Shown here in pieces: positions 8,759 to 17,476 of a DNA stretch of 64,000 nt. The stretch lies in the NCBI RefSeq assembly GCF_024972735.1, contig NZ_CP087723.1:1674001-1738000 (forward strand), given 5' to 3'. Source of the stretch: Halalkaliarchaeum sp. AArc-CO. Its GTDB lineage: Archaea > Halobacteriota > Halobacteria > Halobacteriales > Haloferacaceae. The position numbers and the translations under genes are program-made. How positions within the stretch are numbered: the first letter of the stretch is position 1; the number at the start of each line of letters is the position of its first letter. The notes beneath the pieces are model-generated. The model was not told where the DNA came from. It saw only the letters and a list, made by a program, of their open reading frames with translations, and searched no databases.

Positions 8759-9252
8759 AACAGGAACACCTCCTCCCGGTCCGAGAGGTCGAGGAAGCTG
8801 TCCGCCGCATCGACGAGTTCCTCGGCCGTCGAGGAGCCGAACCCCATCACTTCCACCCGGACCCCCATGTGACGGAGATGCGAACAGAGCCGGGAGAAAT
8901 CCCCGTCGCCGGTACACAGAACGACGACGTCGACGTGGTTCGCAAGCGTCACAGCGTCGAGGCTCATCCCCACGTCCCAGTCGGCCTTCTTCGAACCGTC
9001 GGCGAACGTCTTGATGTCCTTGATCTTCGTCTCGAATCCGATGTCCTCGAGCGCCTCGAAGAACGTCTCCTCTTCGGGCGAGTCCGCACGGATAACGTAC
9101 GCGATCGCACGCACGAGTTGCCGGTCCTGAACGGCACGGGACAGCAGTTGCGTGTAGTCGATGTTTCGAGAATAGCGACTCTGTGCGGTGTGATACAGGT
9201 TCTGAGAGTCGGCGAGGACGGCGATCCGCTGGTCCGGATGAATGTCGGTCAT
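8755..9252 (-). CDS. NYN-domain protein, LabA/DUF88-like (predicted RNase)
   Basis: The 165-residue protein has a PIN-like NYN fold. The opening strand IAVLADSQNLYHT has the first acidic residue, KADWDVGMSLDAV the second acidic cluster near residue 95, and VVVLCTGDGDFSRLCSHLR the third near residue 112. These acidic positions form the metal site in NYN ribonucleases. I chose ATG 9252 (MTDIHPDQRIAV) because the upstream extension is unlike the family. The PUA protein follows with a 4-base overlap. Archaeal members of this family (TIGR00288) are uncharacterised. Confidence 0.85.
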   Translation of the reverse strand: MTDIHPDQRIAVLADSQNLYHTAQSRYSRNIDYTQLLSRAVQDRQLVRAIAYVIRADSPEEETFFEALEDIGFETKIKDIKTFADGSKKADWDVGMSLDAVTLANHVDVVVLCTGDGDFSRLCSHLRHMGVRVEVMGFGSSTAEELVDAADSFLDLSDREEVFLL

Positions 9253-9568
9253 GGGAGGAAACTCGGCCGGCCGGATGTTAGGGATGTCGTTCGCCGCCGG
9301 CGCGAAACACGCCGAAGACGCAATATATAAGAGTCTCACCACCGTTCCTCCGTCCGTGACATCTACCGCACCTGTCGACGGCACGCTCCGCTCGGCAGCT
9401 TCGCGTCCCTTCTTCCCCAAAAAACGGGTGCGGTAACGCTCGTTGCGGGAGTGGCGATCCCGTCTCGGGCGGCGTTCGACTCGAAGCGAGTATCAGCGTC
9501 CGGACAACCAGTAGCGAACTACCAGCGAACCACGAAGGCGGATTACCCACTACGAACCCGAGATCACA
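9253..9568. other. Divergent intergenic region between the NYN gene and dapA
   Basis: This 316-base region has no convincing gene on either strand. AATATATAA at 9322-9330 is a strong TATA-like box for the minus-strand NYN gene, about 70 bases before its ATG. I see no equally clear TATA box within 45 bases of the dapA ATG. An A-run (CCCCAAAAAACGGG) lies at about 9417-9430. Confidence 0.5.
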
Positions 9569-10480
9569 ATGACAGAAACACACTTCGAAGGCGTCTACCC
9601 CGCAATGGTGACGCCGTTTACCGACGACAACGAGGTCGACCACGAAACGCTCGCAGCCGACGCCCGCCGACTGGAGGCCGCCGGCGTCGACGGGCTGGTC
9701 CCGGTCGGATCGACCGGTGAATCGGCGACGCTCACCCACGACGAACACGCGGAAGTCGTCGAAACCGTCGTCGCAGCCGTCGAGGACGTCCCGGTCATCG
9801 CCGGCACCGGCTCGAACTCCACCCACGAGGCGATCGATCTCTCCCGGCGCGCCGAAGAGTCGGGGGCCGACGGCCTGCTTTTGATCTCGCCGTACTACAA
9901 CAAGCCGGAGGCGCAGGGCTTTTACGAACACTACACCGCGATCGCCGATGCGGTCGATCTGCCACAGATCGTCTACAACGTCCCCTCCCGAACGGGACAG
10001 AACATCCCCATCGATACGACCGTCGAACTCGCCTCACACCCCAACATCGCCGGCTACAAGGCCGCTTCGGGCGACCTCAACCAGATTTCCGAGATCGTCG
10101 AACGGACCCGAGAGGAGTCGTTCGATGTGCTCTCGGGCGACGACGGCATGACGCTCCCGATCCTCTCGGTCGGTGGAACCGGAACGATAAGCGTCGTCGC
10201 CAACGTCGAACCCGAACGAACCTGTGCGATGGTCGGCGCGGCGCTTGCAGGCGACTACGACCGCGCCCGGCGGCTCCACCACGAGCTCGGCCCGCTGATG
10301 CGGGCGCTGTTCGTCGAAACCAACCCGATCCCGGTGAAGGAAGCCATGCACATTCGAGGCCACACCAGCCACTACATCCGATCGCCGCTGACGCGACTCA
10401 CTCCGGAGAATCGAGATTACGTCAGGGAGGTACTCGCACAGCTGGACGCGACGGAACCGCCGGAGGTGCCGAACCCGTGA
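9569..10480 (+). CDS. dapA: 4-hydroxy-tetrahydrodipicolinate synthase
   Basis: DapA condenses pyruvate with aspartate semialdehyde, the first committed step of diaminopimelate/lysine synthesis. The 303-residue protein has the full family signature. GSTGESATLTHDEH near residue 49 is the pyruvate carboxylate loop. YNVPSRTG holds the catalytic Tyr (residue 136), and GYKAASGDL holds the Schiff-base Lys (residue 164). It heads a six-gene lysine operon, and its stop overlaps dapB by 4 bases (GTGA). The family also includes sugar-acid aldolases, but the dap neighbours make DapA secure. Confidence 0.96.
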   Translation: MTETHFEGVYPAMVTPFTDDNEVDHETLAADARRLEAAGVDGLVPVGSTGESATLTHDEHAEVVETVVAAVEDVPVIAGTGSNSTHEAIDLSRRAEESGADGLLLISPYYNKPEAQGFYEHYTAIADAVDLPQIVYNVPSRTGQNIPIDTTVELASHPNIAGYKAASGDLNQISEIVERTREESFDVLSGDDGMTLPILSVGGTGTISVVANVEPERTCAMVGAALAGDYDRARRLHHELGPLMRALFVETNPIPVKEAMHIRGHTSHYIRSPLTRLTPENRDYVREVLAQLDATEPPEVPNP

Positions 10481-11391
10481 CGCGGGACGACACGCCGGTC
10501 GAAACCGACGGTGGCACTACCCCCGTTTGCATCGCGGTCACCGGTGCCGGCGGCCGAATGGGGCGGGAGGTGATCGAACTCGCGAGCGACCGGAACGGGG
10601 TCGAGGTCGCGCTCGCGGTAAACAGGTCCGCTGTCGACGACGTCAGGGACCACCCCGTTCGGACCGTCGGGGGACGCGAGGATCTCGCGGAAGCGCTCGC
10701 GGACACCGAGCCGGACGTCCTCGTCGATTTCACCGCGCCGGCGGCGACCGTCGAGTACGCCGAGGCGTGCGTCGCGGCGGACGTCCCGATCGTCACAGGG
10801 ACGACCGGCTTCGACGAGACCGACCGCGAGCGACTCGACCGGGCGAGCGAATCGGTTCCCGTCCTCGTGGCGTCGAACTTCTCCCGCGGGATCCTGGCGC
10901 TCCGTCGGGCGGTCGAGGAGGCGGTCCGTGCGCTCCCCGGTTACGACGTCGAACTCACCGAAACACACCACAACGGCAAGCGGGACGCGCCGTCGGGCAC
11001 CGCCAAGACGATCCTCGAGGACGTCGAGGCGATCGTCGGTGACGGAGAGGACGCGCCCGGTCGGGTACACGGCCGGGAGGGCGACCAGCCCAGAACAGCC
11101 GGCGAGATCGGCGTCCACGCCCGCCGAGCTGGAGACGTAACTGGAGAGCACGAACTGCTTCTTGCGGGCAACCGGGAGGCACTCGAACTCACTCATCGAG
11201 CCGGCGACCGGGGCGTGTTCGCGGCGGGCGCGCTCGATGCAGCCGCCTGGCTCTCCGAGGAGGAGGCGGGGCGATACGAGTTCGCCGACGTCGTAGACGA
11301 CCACCCGAACAGCGATTCGAACGGCAAGCAGACCGCGGAACGAAACGAGAAGCCACCGACGACAGACGATACGAAGGGAGACGATACATGA
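10477..11391 (+). CDS. dapB: 4-hydroxy-tetrahydrodipicolinate reductase
   Basis: DapB reduces the DapA product to tetrahydrodipicolinate with NAD(P)H. The 304-residue product starts at GTG 10477, overlapping dapA. The dinucleotide loop VTGAGGRMGREVIEL lies at about residues 18-32. The active-site signature ETHHNGKRDAPSGTAK (about 163-178) contains the His pair and Lys of the family. The C-terminus carries about 30 hydrophilic residues beyond the usual end (HPNSDSNGKQTAERNEK onward), probably disordered and possibly a haloarchaeal addition. It overlaps dapD by 4 bases. Confidence 0.95.
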   Translation: MTRDDTPVETDGGTTPVCIAVTGAGGRMGREVIELASDRNGVEVALAVNRSAVDDVRDHPVRTVGGREDLAEALADTEPDVLVDFTAPAATVEYAEACVAADVPIVTGTTGFDETDRERLDRASESVPVLVASNFSRGILALRRAVEEAVRALPGYDVELTETHHNGKRDAPSGTAKTILEDVEAIVGDGEDAPGRVHGREGDQPRTAGEIGVHARRAGDVTGEHELLLAGNREALELTHRAGDRGVFAAGALDAAAWLSEEEAGRYEFADVVDDHPNSDSNGKQTAERNEKPPTTDDTKGDDT

Positions 11392-12227
11392 CGCTCGAAT
11401 CTGCAATCGACGACCTGTGGAACCGATACGACAACGGACTGACCGCCGCCGAGGCGACCGACGACGACCTGGCTACCCTCGAGGCGTTCCTCGAATCCCT
11501 CGAGGCGGGTGAGATCCGCGCCGCCGTCAAAACCGGCGACGGCGTCGAAAGCTGGGAGGCAAACGAATGGGTAAAGCGTGGAGTTCTGCTCAACTTCGGC
11601 CTCCGCGAGACCGAACCCAGACAGTACGGCGGAGTTACCTACTACGACGTGCTCCCGCTTCGCCGGACCGACGATCTCGGCGATCGAGGGACGAGAAACA
11701 CGCCCGACGGGACGGTGATTCGTCGCGGGGCCCACCTCGGCGCCGACTGCATCGTGATGAGCCCAGCGTTCGTCAATGTCGGCGCCTCGGTGGGCGACGG
11801 GACGCTCGTCGACTCCTGTGACACCGTCGGCTCGTGTGCCCAGATCGGCGAAGACGTAAAACTGGGAGCCAACACGCTGATCGGCGGCGTGCTGGAGCCG
11901 ATCGAGGACGCCCCGGTGATCGTCGAGGACGGCGTCTCGCTGGGTGCCGGCTGCAGAGTCACCTCCGGCTTCAGAGTCGGAAAGAACAGCGTCGTCGGGG
12001 AGAACACGCTTCTCACCCCTCGAATTCCGGTGTACGACCTGGTAGAGGAGGAGGTCGTCTACGGCCACCTGCCAGCGAACCGTCGAGCGTTCACGCGATA
12101 CGTGGAGTCGTCGGTGTCGGACCACGACCTGCTGGAGGGTGGCGCGTACAAACCCGCCGTCGTTGCCACTCACGTCGAGGAAGAGACCCTGGAAGCGACG
12201 CGGCGGGAGGGAACGCTGCGGGAGTGA
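11388..12227 (+). CDS. dapD: 2,3,4,5-tetrahydropyridine-2,6-dicarboxylate N-succinyltransferase
   Basis: DapD succinylates tetrahydrodipicolinate using succinyl-CoA, committing the pathway to the succinylase branch. The 279-residue protein has an N-terminal helical part (about 1-90) followed by a left-handed beta-helix with hexapeptide repeats (VIRRGAHLGADCIVMS, VNVGASVGDGTLVDS, IGEDVKLGANTLIGG, VSLGAGCRVTSG). MSPAFVNVGASV matches the active-site strand. It overlaps dapB by 4 bases and lies 1 base before lysA. Confidence 0.94.
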   Translation: MTLESAIDDLWNRYDNGLTAAEATDDDLATLEAFLESLEAGEIRAAVKTGDGVESWEANEWVKRGVLLNFGLRETEPRQYGGVTYYDVLPLRRTDDLGDRGTRNTPDGTVIRRGAHLGADCIVMSPAFVNVGASVGDGTLVDSCDTVGSCAQIGEDVKLGANTLIGGVLEPIEDAPVIVEDGVSLGAGCRVTSGFRVGKNSVVGENTLLTPRIPVYDLVEEEVVYGHLPANRRAFTRYVESSVSDHDLLEGGAYKPAVVATHVEEETLEATRREGTLRE

Positions 12228-12228
12228 G

Positions 12229-13581
12229 ATGGCCGGAACGAACGACGACCGGATCCCGGACCACGACGACCGGATCCCGGACCACGACGATCCAATCCGT
12301 CGACTCGACGACTGGAACGCGAACGCACTCGAAGGGTTAGCCGAGGAGTACGACACTCCATTGTACGTCGTCGACCTCGGGCGCGTCACGGAAAACTGCG
12401 ATCGGCTCCGGGAAGCGTTCCCGGAAGCGGACGTCAGATACGCTGTCAAGGCACACACCGGACGTTCGGTCCTGGAGACAGTCCGACGCGCCGGGCTGGA
12501 CGCCGAGTGTGCCTCCGCAGGCGAGCTTCAGCGCGCTCTCGCTGCCGGCTTCCCCGGAGACCGGCTCCACTACACCGCGGTGAATCCACCCGCCCACGAC
12601 CTCGATGCGGTCGTTTCCGCGTGGGAATCCCATCCCGACCTCACTGTCACCGTCGGCGCGACCGACACCCTCGATCGACTCGAGGAACGAGGCTTCGACG
12701 GCCGGATCTGTCTCCGCGTCAACCCGGGAATCGGCGCCGGCCACCACGAGAAGGTCCGGACCGGGGGGGACGCGAAGTTCGGCGTCCCGCGTACCCGCGC
12801 GTCGGAGGCCGCCATCGACGCCGCGGAACGGTTCGATCTCGTCGGGCTTCATGCACACGCGGGGTCCGGGATCGCCGGAGACGACCTCGCGGACCACCGC
12901 GAACTCGTCGACCGAATGGGGAAGCTAGCCCGGACAGTCGCCAACCGGCTCAACGAGGTGGAGTATCCCGGACTCGAATACGTCGACGTCGGCGGCGGGT
13001 TCGGCGTCCCGTACCGAGAGGAGGAACCGCCGCTGGATCTGGCTGCGGTCGCTGCGGCCACGAGGGACGCACTCGGTTCCGTTCCGGGGCGAAACGGCAA
13101 TGGGGCGCGCCTCGCGATCGAACCCGGCCGGTACGTCGTCGCGGACGCCGGCGTGCTGTTGACCCGGGTCAACACGGTCAAGCCGACCGCCGAAACGACG
13201 ATCGTCGGCGTCGACGCCGGGATGACCGACCTGCTCCGTCCGGCGCTGTACGACGCCTACCATCCGATCGCGAACCTGTCAGCAGGTCGATGCCAGGAGG
13301 CGATACCTGCCACAGTCGCGGGACCTATTTGTGAAAGTGCCGATGTCTTCTGTGACAATCGTCCGCTCACCCGGCCCGAGCGCGGTGACGTCCTCGCCGT
13401 GGGGATCGCCGGAGCCTACGGGTACGAGATGGCGAGTCAGTACAACTCTCGCCCCCGTCCGGCGGAAGTCGCCGTCGACGGTTCCGACGCGTCCGGCCCC
13501 TGTCTGGTCCGGCAGCGGGAAACCGTCGAGGACCTCACCCGGGTCGAGCGACCGATCGAGCCACTGGAGGATTACGAATGA
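12229..13581 (+). CDS. lysA: Diaminopimelate decarboxylase
   Basis: LysA decarboxylates meso-diaminopimelate to lysine using PLP. The 450-residue protein is a fold-type III enzyme. The Schiff-base Lys is in YAVKAHTG (Lys74). HAHAGSG near residue 207 and GGGFGVPYREE (about 254-264) hold the phosphate loop, and EPGRYVVADAG is the family motif near residue 303. A Cys-containing active-site loop, CESADVFCDN, follows near residue 367. ATG 12229 immediately follows the dapD stop. Residues about 6-19 are an exact heptad duplication (DDRIPDH twice) encoded by a 21-base tandem repeat, making an acidic leader. It overlaps dapF by 4 bases. Confidence 0.94.
   Translation: MAGTNDDRIPDHDDRIPDHDDPIRRLDDWNANALEGLAEEYDTPLYVVDLGRVTENCDRLREAFPEADVRYAVKAHTGRSVLETVRRAGLDAECASAGELQRALAAGFPGDRLHYTAVNPPAHDLDAVVSAWESHPDLTVTVGATDTLDRLEERGFDGRICLRVNPGIGAGHHEKVRTGGDAKFGVPRTRASEAAIDAAERFDLVGLHAHAGSGIAGDDLADHRELVDRMGKLARTVANRLNEVEYPGLEYVDVGGGFGVPYREEEPPLDLAAVAAATRDALGSVPGRNGNGARLAIEPGRYVVADAGVLLTRVNTVKPTAETTIVGVDAGMTDLLRPALYDAYHPIANLSAGRCQEAIPATVAGPICESADVFCDNRPLTRPERGDVLAVGIAGAYGYEMASQYNSRPRPAEVAVDGSDASGPCLVRQRETVEDLTRVERPIEPLEDYE
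12244..12285 (+). repeat. Two exact 21-base tandem repeats inside lysA
   Basis: The unit starting GACGACCGGATC is repeated exactly at 12244-12264 and 12265-12285. It encodes DDRIPDH twice in frame in the LysA N-terminus. A third, diverged copy appears to begin at 12286 (GACGATCC). Confidence 0.85.
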
Positions 13582-14600
13582 GCCAAACCCACGCAGCCCC
13601 GTTCGAGAAGTACCACGGAGCAGGAAACGACTTCGTCGTCGTCGACGCGAGCCACCCCGCCGTCCGGGGGATCCCGGATCGACGGGCGTTCGCGACGACG
13701 GTCTGTGACCGAAAGAATGGCGTCTCCCGCCTACAGAACGGGGACGACCACCCGTCCAGGCCGGACGGCGGTGCGACCGCACTCGACGGCGGTTCCGGAT
13801 CGGCCCTCCCCGAAGGTGTGGTCTCCGAACCCAGGGTCGGTGCCGACGGCGTCCTCTTTCTGGACCTCTCCCCGGAGTTTACCCCAGCCCGGGTCGTCAT
13901 GACGCTCGTCCAGCCGGACGGCTCGGTGGCGGCGATGTGCGGCAACGGCGCCAGATGTGCCGCCCAGTGGGCCCACGAACGCACCGGCGAGACGGAGTTC
14001 ATGATCGATACGATGGCGGGGACCCGGTACGCGACGGTCGAACCCGACGAACCGGGCGAGGGATGCGTCGAGATCGAAATGGGGACGCCCAGGTTCGACG
14101 AGAGCGTGATCGAACGCGAGATTGGGGAGCTGACCGTTACTGCTGTCGACACCGGGGTCCCACACGCCGTCGCCTTCGTGGACGACGTCTACGAAATCGA
14201 CCTCGAGTCGGTCGCTCCACCGATCAGACACGCCGACGTCTTCCCCGACGGGGCGAACGTGAACGTCGCCTCCCGCGTCGAGGAATCCACGGACACGGGG
14301 GACACAGAAGACAGAGCTGCAACATTCGAACAGCGAACCTACGAGCGGGGGGTCGAAGGAGAAACCCGGTCGTGTGGGACCGGCGCGGTCGCCATCGGCG
14401 CAGTCGCGGTTCACCTCGGGATCGTCGAGGGAGACGTCGTTGACCTGCGTCCCTCGGGCGGTGAGCTGCGAGTCCGAGTCCCCGACGGCGAGCCGGCACA
14501 CCTGTCCGGTCCAGTCGAGCGGGAGTTCACCGGGACGGTGCTTCCGGGCGTCGCCGAAGAGCCGGGAGAACCGCCGGCCGCGGAAGGGTCAGCCAAGTGA
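13578..14600 (+). CDS. dapF: Diaminopimelate epimerase with an internal insertion
   Basis: DapF converts LL- to meso-diaminopimelate by a two-cysteine mechanism. Both catalytic cysteines are visible: Cys121 in CGNGARC and Cys266 in RSCGTGA. FEKYHGAGNDFVVVDA opens the protein. At 340 residues it exceeds the usual size of about 275-300. The excess includes about 40 hydrophilic residues (roughly 47-87) between CDR and VGADGVLFL, which are normally almost adjacent, plus an acidic stretch near 235-250 and a C-terminal tail. The active site is otherwise intact, so it is probably functional. Confidence 0.93.
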   Translation: MSQTHAAPFEKYHGAGNDFVVVDASHPAVRGIPDRRAFATTVCDRKNGVSRLQNGDDHPSRPDGGATALDGGSGSALPEGVVSEPRVGADGVLFLDLSPEFTPARVVMTLVQPDGSVAAMCGNGARCAAQWAHERTGETEFMIDTMAGTRYATVEPDEPGEGCVEIEMGTPRFDESVIEREIGELTVTAVDTGVPHAVAFVDDVYEIDLESVAPPIRHADVFPDGANVNVASRVEESTDTGDTEDRAATFEQRTYERGVEGETRSCGTGAVAIGAVAVHLGIVEGDVVDLRPSGGELRVRVPDGEPAHLSGPVEREFTGTVLPGVAEEPGEPPAAEGSAK

Positions 14601-14627
14601 CGACAGCGTTTCCCCCGTTTCGTATCC

Positions 14628-15794
14628 GTGAATGAACACTCCCCGGAGTTCGATCCGATCGCGTTCCTCGAAGACGCAGTACAACGACCGTCCAATGAGA
14701 GTGTCGAGGACGTCACCGCGTTGCTCGTGGAAACCATCCGGAGCCACACCAATCCCTCCGTCGAGGTGACCACCGACGACCACGGGAACACGCTCGCCCG
14801 GAAACAGTCGGGGGCACCCGAGGCCGGCCCACACCTGGTCTTCAACACGCATCTCGACACGGTATCCCCACACGTCCCCTTCGAACGGGACCGGGCCGGA
14901 ACCGGCGACGACCGGAGCGACGTGATCCGCGGTCGTGGCGCCTGCGACGCCAAGGGCCCGCTCGCGGCGCTGCTTGCGGCGTTCATCTCGGCCCGGCCCG
15001 AAACCGGTCGACTCACCCTCGCGGTTACCCCCGACGAGGAGACGCTTTCGACCGGTGCGGCCGGGCTCACCGGCCGCCTGCCGGGCACCGACGACACGCT
15101 CGCAGGGGACATGTACGTGGTCGGCGAGCCGACCGAACTCGACGTCTGTACCGCAGCGAAGGGGCGGTTCCAGGGGACGATCGATCTCGACGGCGTGGGA
15201 GCCCACGCCGCGGAGCCCGAAAGCGGAGTCAACGCGGTTGCTGCGCTGGAGGGCGCCCTCGGCGCGATCAGGCAGTTCGACGAGGGGTCCAAGTCGCATC
15301 CGCAGCTGGGTTCCCCCTCGCTCGTCCCGACGACCGTCGACGGCGGCGAGTCGACGAACCAGGTGCCGGCGTCGTGTCACCTCGTCGTCGACCGTCGTCC
15401 GATCCCCCCGGAAACCGCAGCCGAGTTCGAAGCTGCGCTGGAGACCGCTGTCCGTGACGCGATACCGGACGACGTCGGTGTCTCGTTCGACCTCACGGAT
15501 CGTCCGTCGCCGTTCCTCGAGTCGTTCGCTACCGACCCCGATCACGAACTGGTGGAAACGCTCTCGAAGGCTGCAGCTTCGACCGGGGACGGGGGCAACG
15601 TCCGCCCGTTCGCCGCCGCGACGGAGGCGTCCTATTTCGCCCCCGCCCCGACGGTCGTGTTCGGCCCGGGAAGTCTCGCAGACGAGAACGGGCCAGTTGC
15701 TCACGCCGATCGAGAGTACGTCCGTGTCGCGTCAGTTCGGCAGGCGGCCACGGCGCTGTCGAAAACGGTCGAGGAGCTTCTCGGACACCGTTGA
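14628..15794 (+). CDS. dapE: Succinyl-diaminopimelate desuccinylase
   Basis: This M20-family metallopeptidase probably removes the succinyl group from N-succinyl-LL-diaminopimelate. The 388-residue product starts at GTG 14628. HLDTVSPH (His75, Asp77) carries the first zinc ligand and assisting Asp. GRGACDAKGPLAALLAA (about 104-120) holds the bridging Asp, and TPDEETLSTGAAG (about 135-147) has the catalytic Glu pair. GRFQGTIDLDGVGAHAAEPE is the dimerisation-domain His motif. M20 enzymes are hard to tell apart (ArgE, LysK), but operon position favours DapE. It is the last lysine gene, 27 bases after dapF. Confidence 0.9.
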   Translation: MNEHSPEFDPIAFLEDAVQRPSNESVEDVTALLVETIRSHTNPSVEVTTDDHGNTLARKQSGAPEAGPHLVFNTHLDTVSPHVPFERDRAGTGDDRSDVIRGRGACDAKGPLAALLAAFISARPETGRLTLAVTPDEETLSTGAAGLTGRLPGTDDTLAGDMYVVGEPTELDVCTAAKGRFQGTIDLDGVGAHAAEPESGVNAVAALEGALGAIRQFDEGSKSHPQLGSPSLVPTTVDGGESTNQVPASCHLVVDRRPIPPETAAEFEAALETAVRDAIPDDVGVSFDLTDRPSPFLESFATDPDHELVETLSKAAASTGDGGNVRPFAAATEASYFAPAPTVVFGPGSLADENGPVAHADREYVRVASVRQAATALSKTVEELLGHR

Positions 15795-15833
15795 GCGGAC
15801 TCGGTGAAAGCGAAATCGACCAACCGACGTGGC

Positions 15834-17288
15834 TCAGTCGAGTTCGTCGACGAGGTCGTCGGCAAGACCCGTGTAGCCGGCCGGCGACAGCTCCTGTAGA
15901 TCCGCACGCACCGACTCGTCCACGTCGAGTTCGGCGAACAGCTCACGGAACGCCTCGAGGGTGACGCGCTGCCCCCGAGTGAGCTCCTTTACTCGTTCGT
16001 ACGCCTCGGTATCTCCCTCCCGCCGGAGAATCGTCTGGACAGCCTCGCCGATCACCTCGGGAGTTGCCTCGAGCTCCTCGCGCATCACCCGCTCGTTGGG
16101 CGTCACTTTCTCGAGCCCGTCCGCGAGTTTCGAGTAGGCGATCAGACAGTGCGCCAGGGCGGCACCGACGTTCCGTTTCACCGTCGAGTCCGAGAGGTCA
16201 CGCTGGAGTCGGGAGGTGGTCACGTAGTCGGCGAGGAACGTGAGGTCGCTGTTCGCCTTCGAGAGATTCCCCTCCGCGTTCTCGAAGTCGATCGGATTCA
16301 CCTTGTGCGGCATCGTCGAGGAGCCCGTCTCCCCCTCGGTGGCCTCCTGGCCGAGATACCGGTCGGAGACGTACAGCCAGGCGTCGAGCGCCAGGTCCCG
16401 CAGAACGTTGTTGACACCCCGGACGGCGTCGAACAGCTCCGCGAGGTCGTCACAGGGGTTCACCTGCGTCGCGAGCGGACGGTGATCGAGTCCGATCGAT
16501 TCGACAAACGACCGCGAGAACGACCGCCAGTCGACGTCCGGGTAGGCCGCGTGGTGGGCGGCGTAGGTTCCCGACGCGCCGGCGAGCTTGCCCGCGAGAC
16601 TGTCGACGGCCGCGACGAGTCGAGCCTCGGTCTCGCGGGTTCTGGCGGCGTACACTGCCATCTCCTTGCCGAACGTGGTCGGCGTCGCAGGCTGACCGTG
16701 CGTGCGTGCAAGCATCGGGACGTCGCGGTGGTCGCGAGCCATCGACGCCAGCCTCTCTCGCACGTCACGTATCGCCGGGAGCACCACGTCCTCGAGAGCG
16801 TCACGGACGAGCAGACGGTGGGCGAGGTTGTTGACGTCCTCGCTGGTCAGCCCGAAGTGGATCCACGGGTACAGCCGTTCTGCGTCCTCGATCTCGTCTG
16901 CCGCCTCCAGATGGATCCTGAGGAAATACTCGACTGCTTTCACGTCGTGATTCGTCGGCTCGTACCCGTGGGACCCCTTCGTTTCGAGCCGCTTTACGAG
17001 GCGGGCGTCCTCGGCGTCGAACCCTTCGACGGCGTCCCGAATCGCGGCCCGGTCGTCCCGGGTGAGCGAAAGCGGGATCGCATCGAGATCGGCCAGCGCG
17101 AGGAGATACGCAGCCTCGACGTGGACTCGGGCCCGCATCAGCCCCGCCTCGCTCGCGTACGGCGACAGCGGCGTCGTTCTCCCCGCATAACGTCCGTCCA
17201 GCGGTGAAACGGCCGCGAGCGGATCCGATCGCGGGAGGTCCGACAGCGCACCCGTCCCCCAGGTCGACGGCTCGGTGTCTGTGGGCAT
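15834..17288 (-). CDS. purB: Adenylosuccinate lyase
   Basis: PurB catalyses two fumarate eliminations in purine synthesis, from SAICAR to AICAR and from adenylosuccinate to AMP. The 484-residue protein starts MPTDTEPSTW and has LAAVSPLDGRYAGRT near residue 26, the PurB opening. The fumarase/aspartase signature GSSTMPHKVNPIDF includes the flexible catalytic-serine loop. ARTHGQPATPTTFGKE (about residues 196-211) is the conserved substrate-binding block. ATG 17288 was chosen because the upstream extension reads through the promoter region. It is divergent from purNH, whose enzyme uses its AICAR product. Confidence 0.95.
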   Translation of the reverse strand: MPTDTEPSTWGTGALSDLPRSDPLAAVSPLDGRYAGRTTPLSPYASEAGLMRARVHVEAAYLLALADLDAIPLSLTRDDRAAIRDAVEGFDAEDARLVKRLETKGSHGYEPTNHDVKAVEYFLRIHLEAADEIEDAERLYPWIHFGLTSEDVNNLAHRLLVRDALEDVVLPAIRDVRERLASMARDHRDVPMLARTHGQPATPTTFGKEMAVYAARTRETEARLVAAVDSLAGKLAGASGTYAAHHAAYPDVDWRSFSRSFVESIGLDHRPLATQVNPCDDLAELFDAVRGVNNVLRDLALDAWLYVSDRYLGQEATEGETGSSTMPHKVNPIDFENAEGNLSKANSDLTFLADYVTTSRLQRDLSDSTVKRNVGAALAHCLIAYSKLADGLEKVTPNERVMREELEATPEVIGEAVQTILRREGDTEAYERVKELTRGQRVTLEAFRELFAELDVDESVRADLQELSPAGYTGLADDLVDELD

Positions 17289-17356
17289 GCCCGCTCGTGC
17301 CGTCGGGACGCGCAAAAGGCTGTCGGTGCGGCCAGCTCTCGGTGGCCACGGGCGTG

Positions 17357-17363
17357 CATATAC
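17357..17363 (-). promoter_or_regulatory. TATA-like box for purB
   Basis: AGTATATGC on the minus strand, centred at 17357-17363, lies about 70 bases before the purB ATG in the 188-base divergent purB/purNH spacer. The purNH side has only a weak AT-rich GTATTTTC near 17409. Confidence 0.35.
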
Positions 17364-17476
17364 TCCGGTAGTAGCTGCAATAATGACAGGTATGTATCCG
17401 AGAACGTGCGTATTTTCTCGAGACAAGGGAGGGGACGACCGGAACGGTTTTCCGAAGGCACGGGGAGTGATCACAC

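Noticed and set aside
13716-13838. The dapF insertion considered as an insertion sequence relic
   Set aside because: No inverted repeat ends or target duplication are visible and the frame is kept. I can only record it as an insertion.
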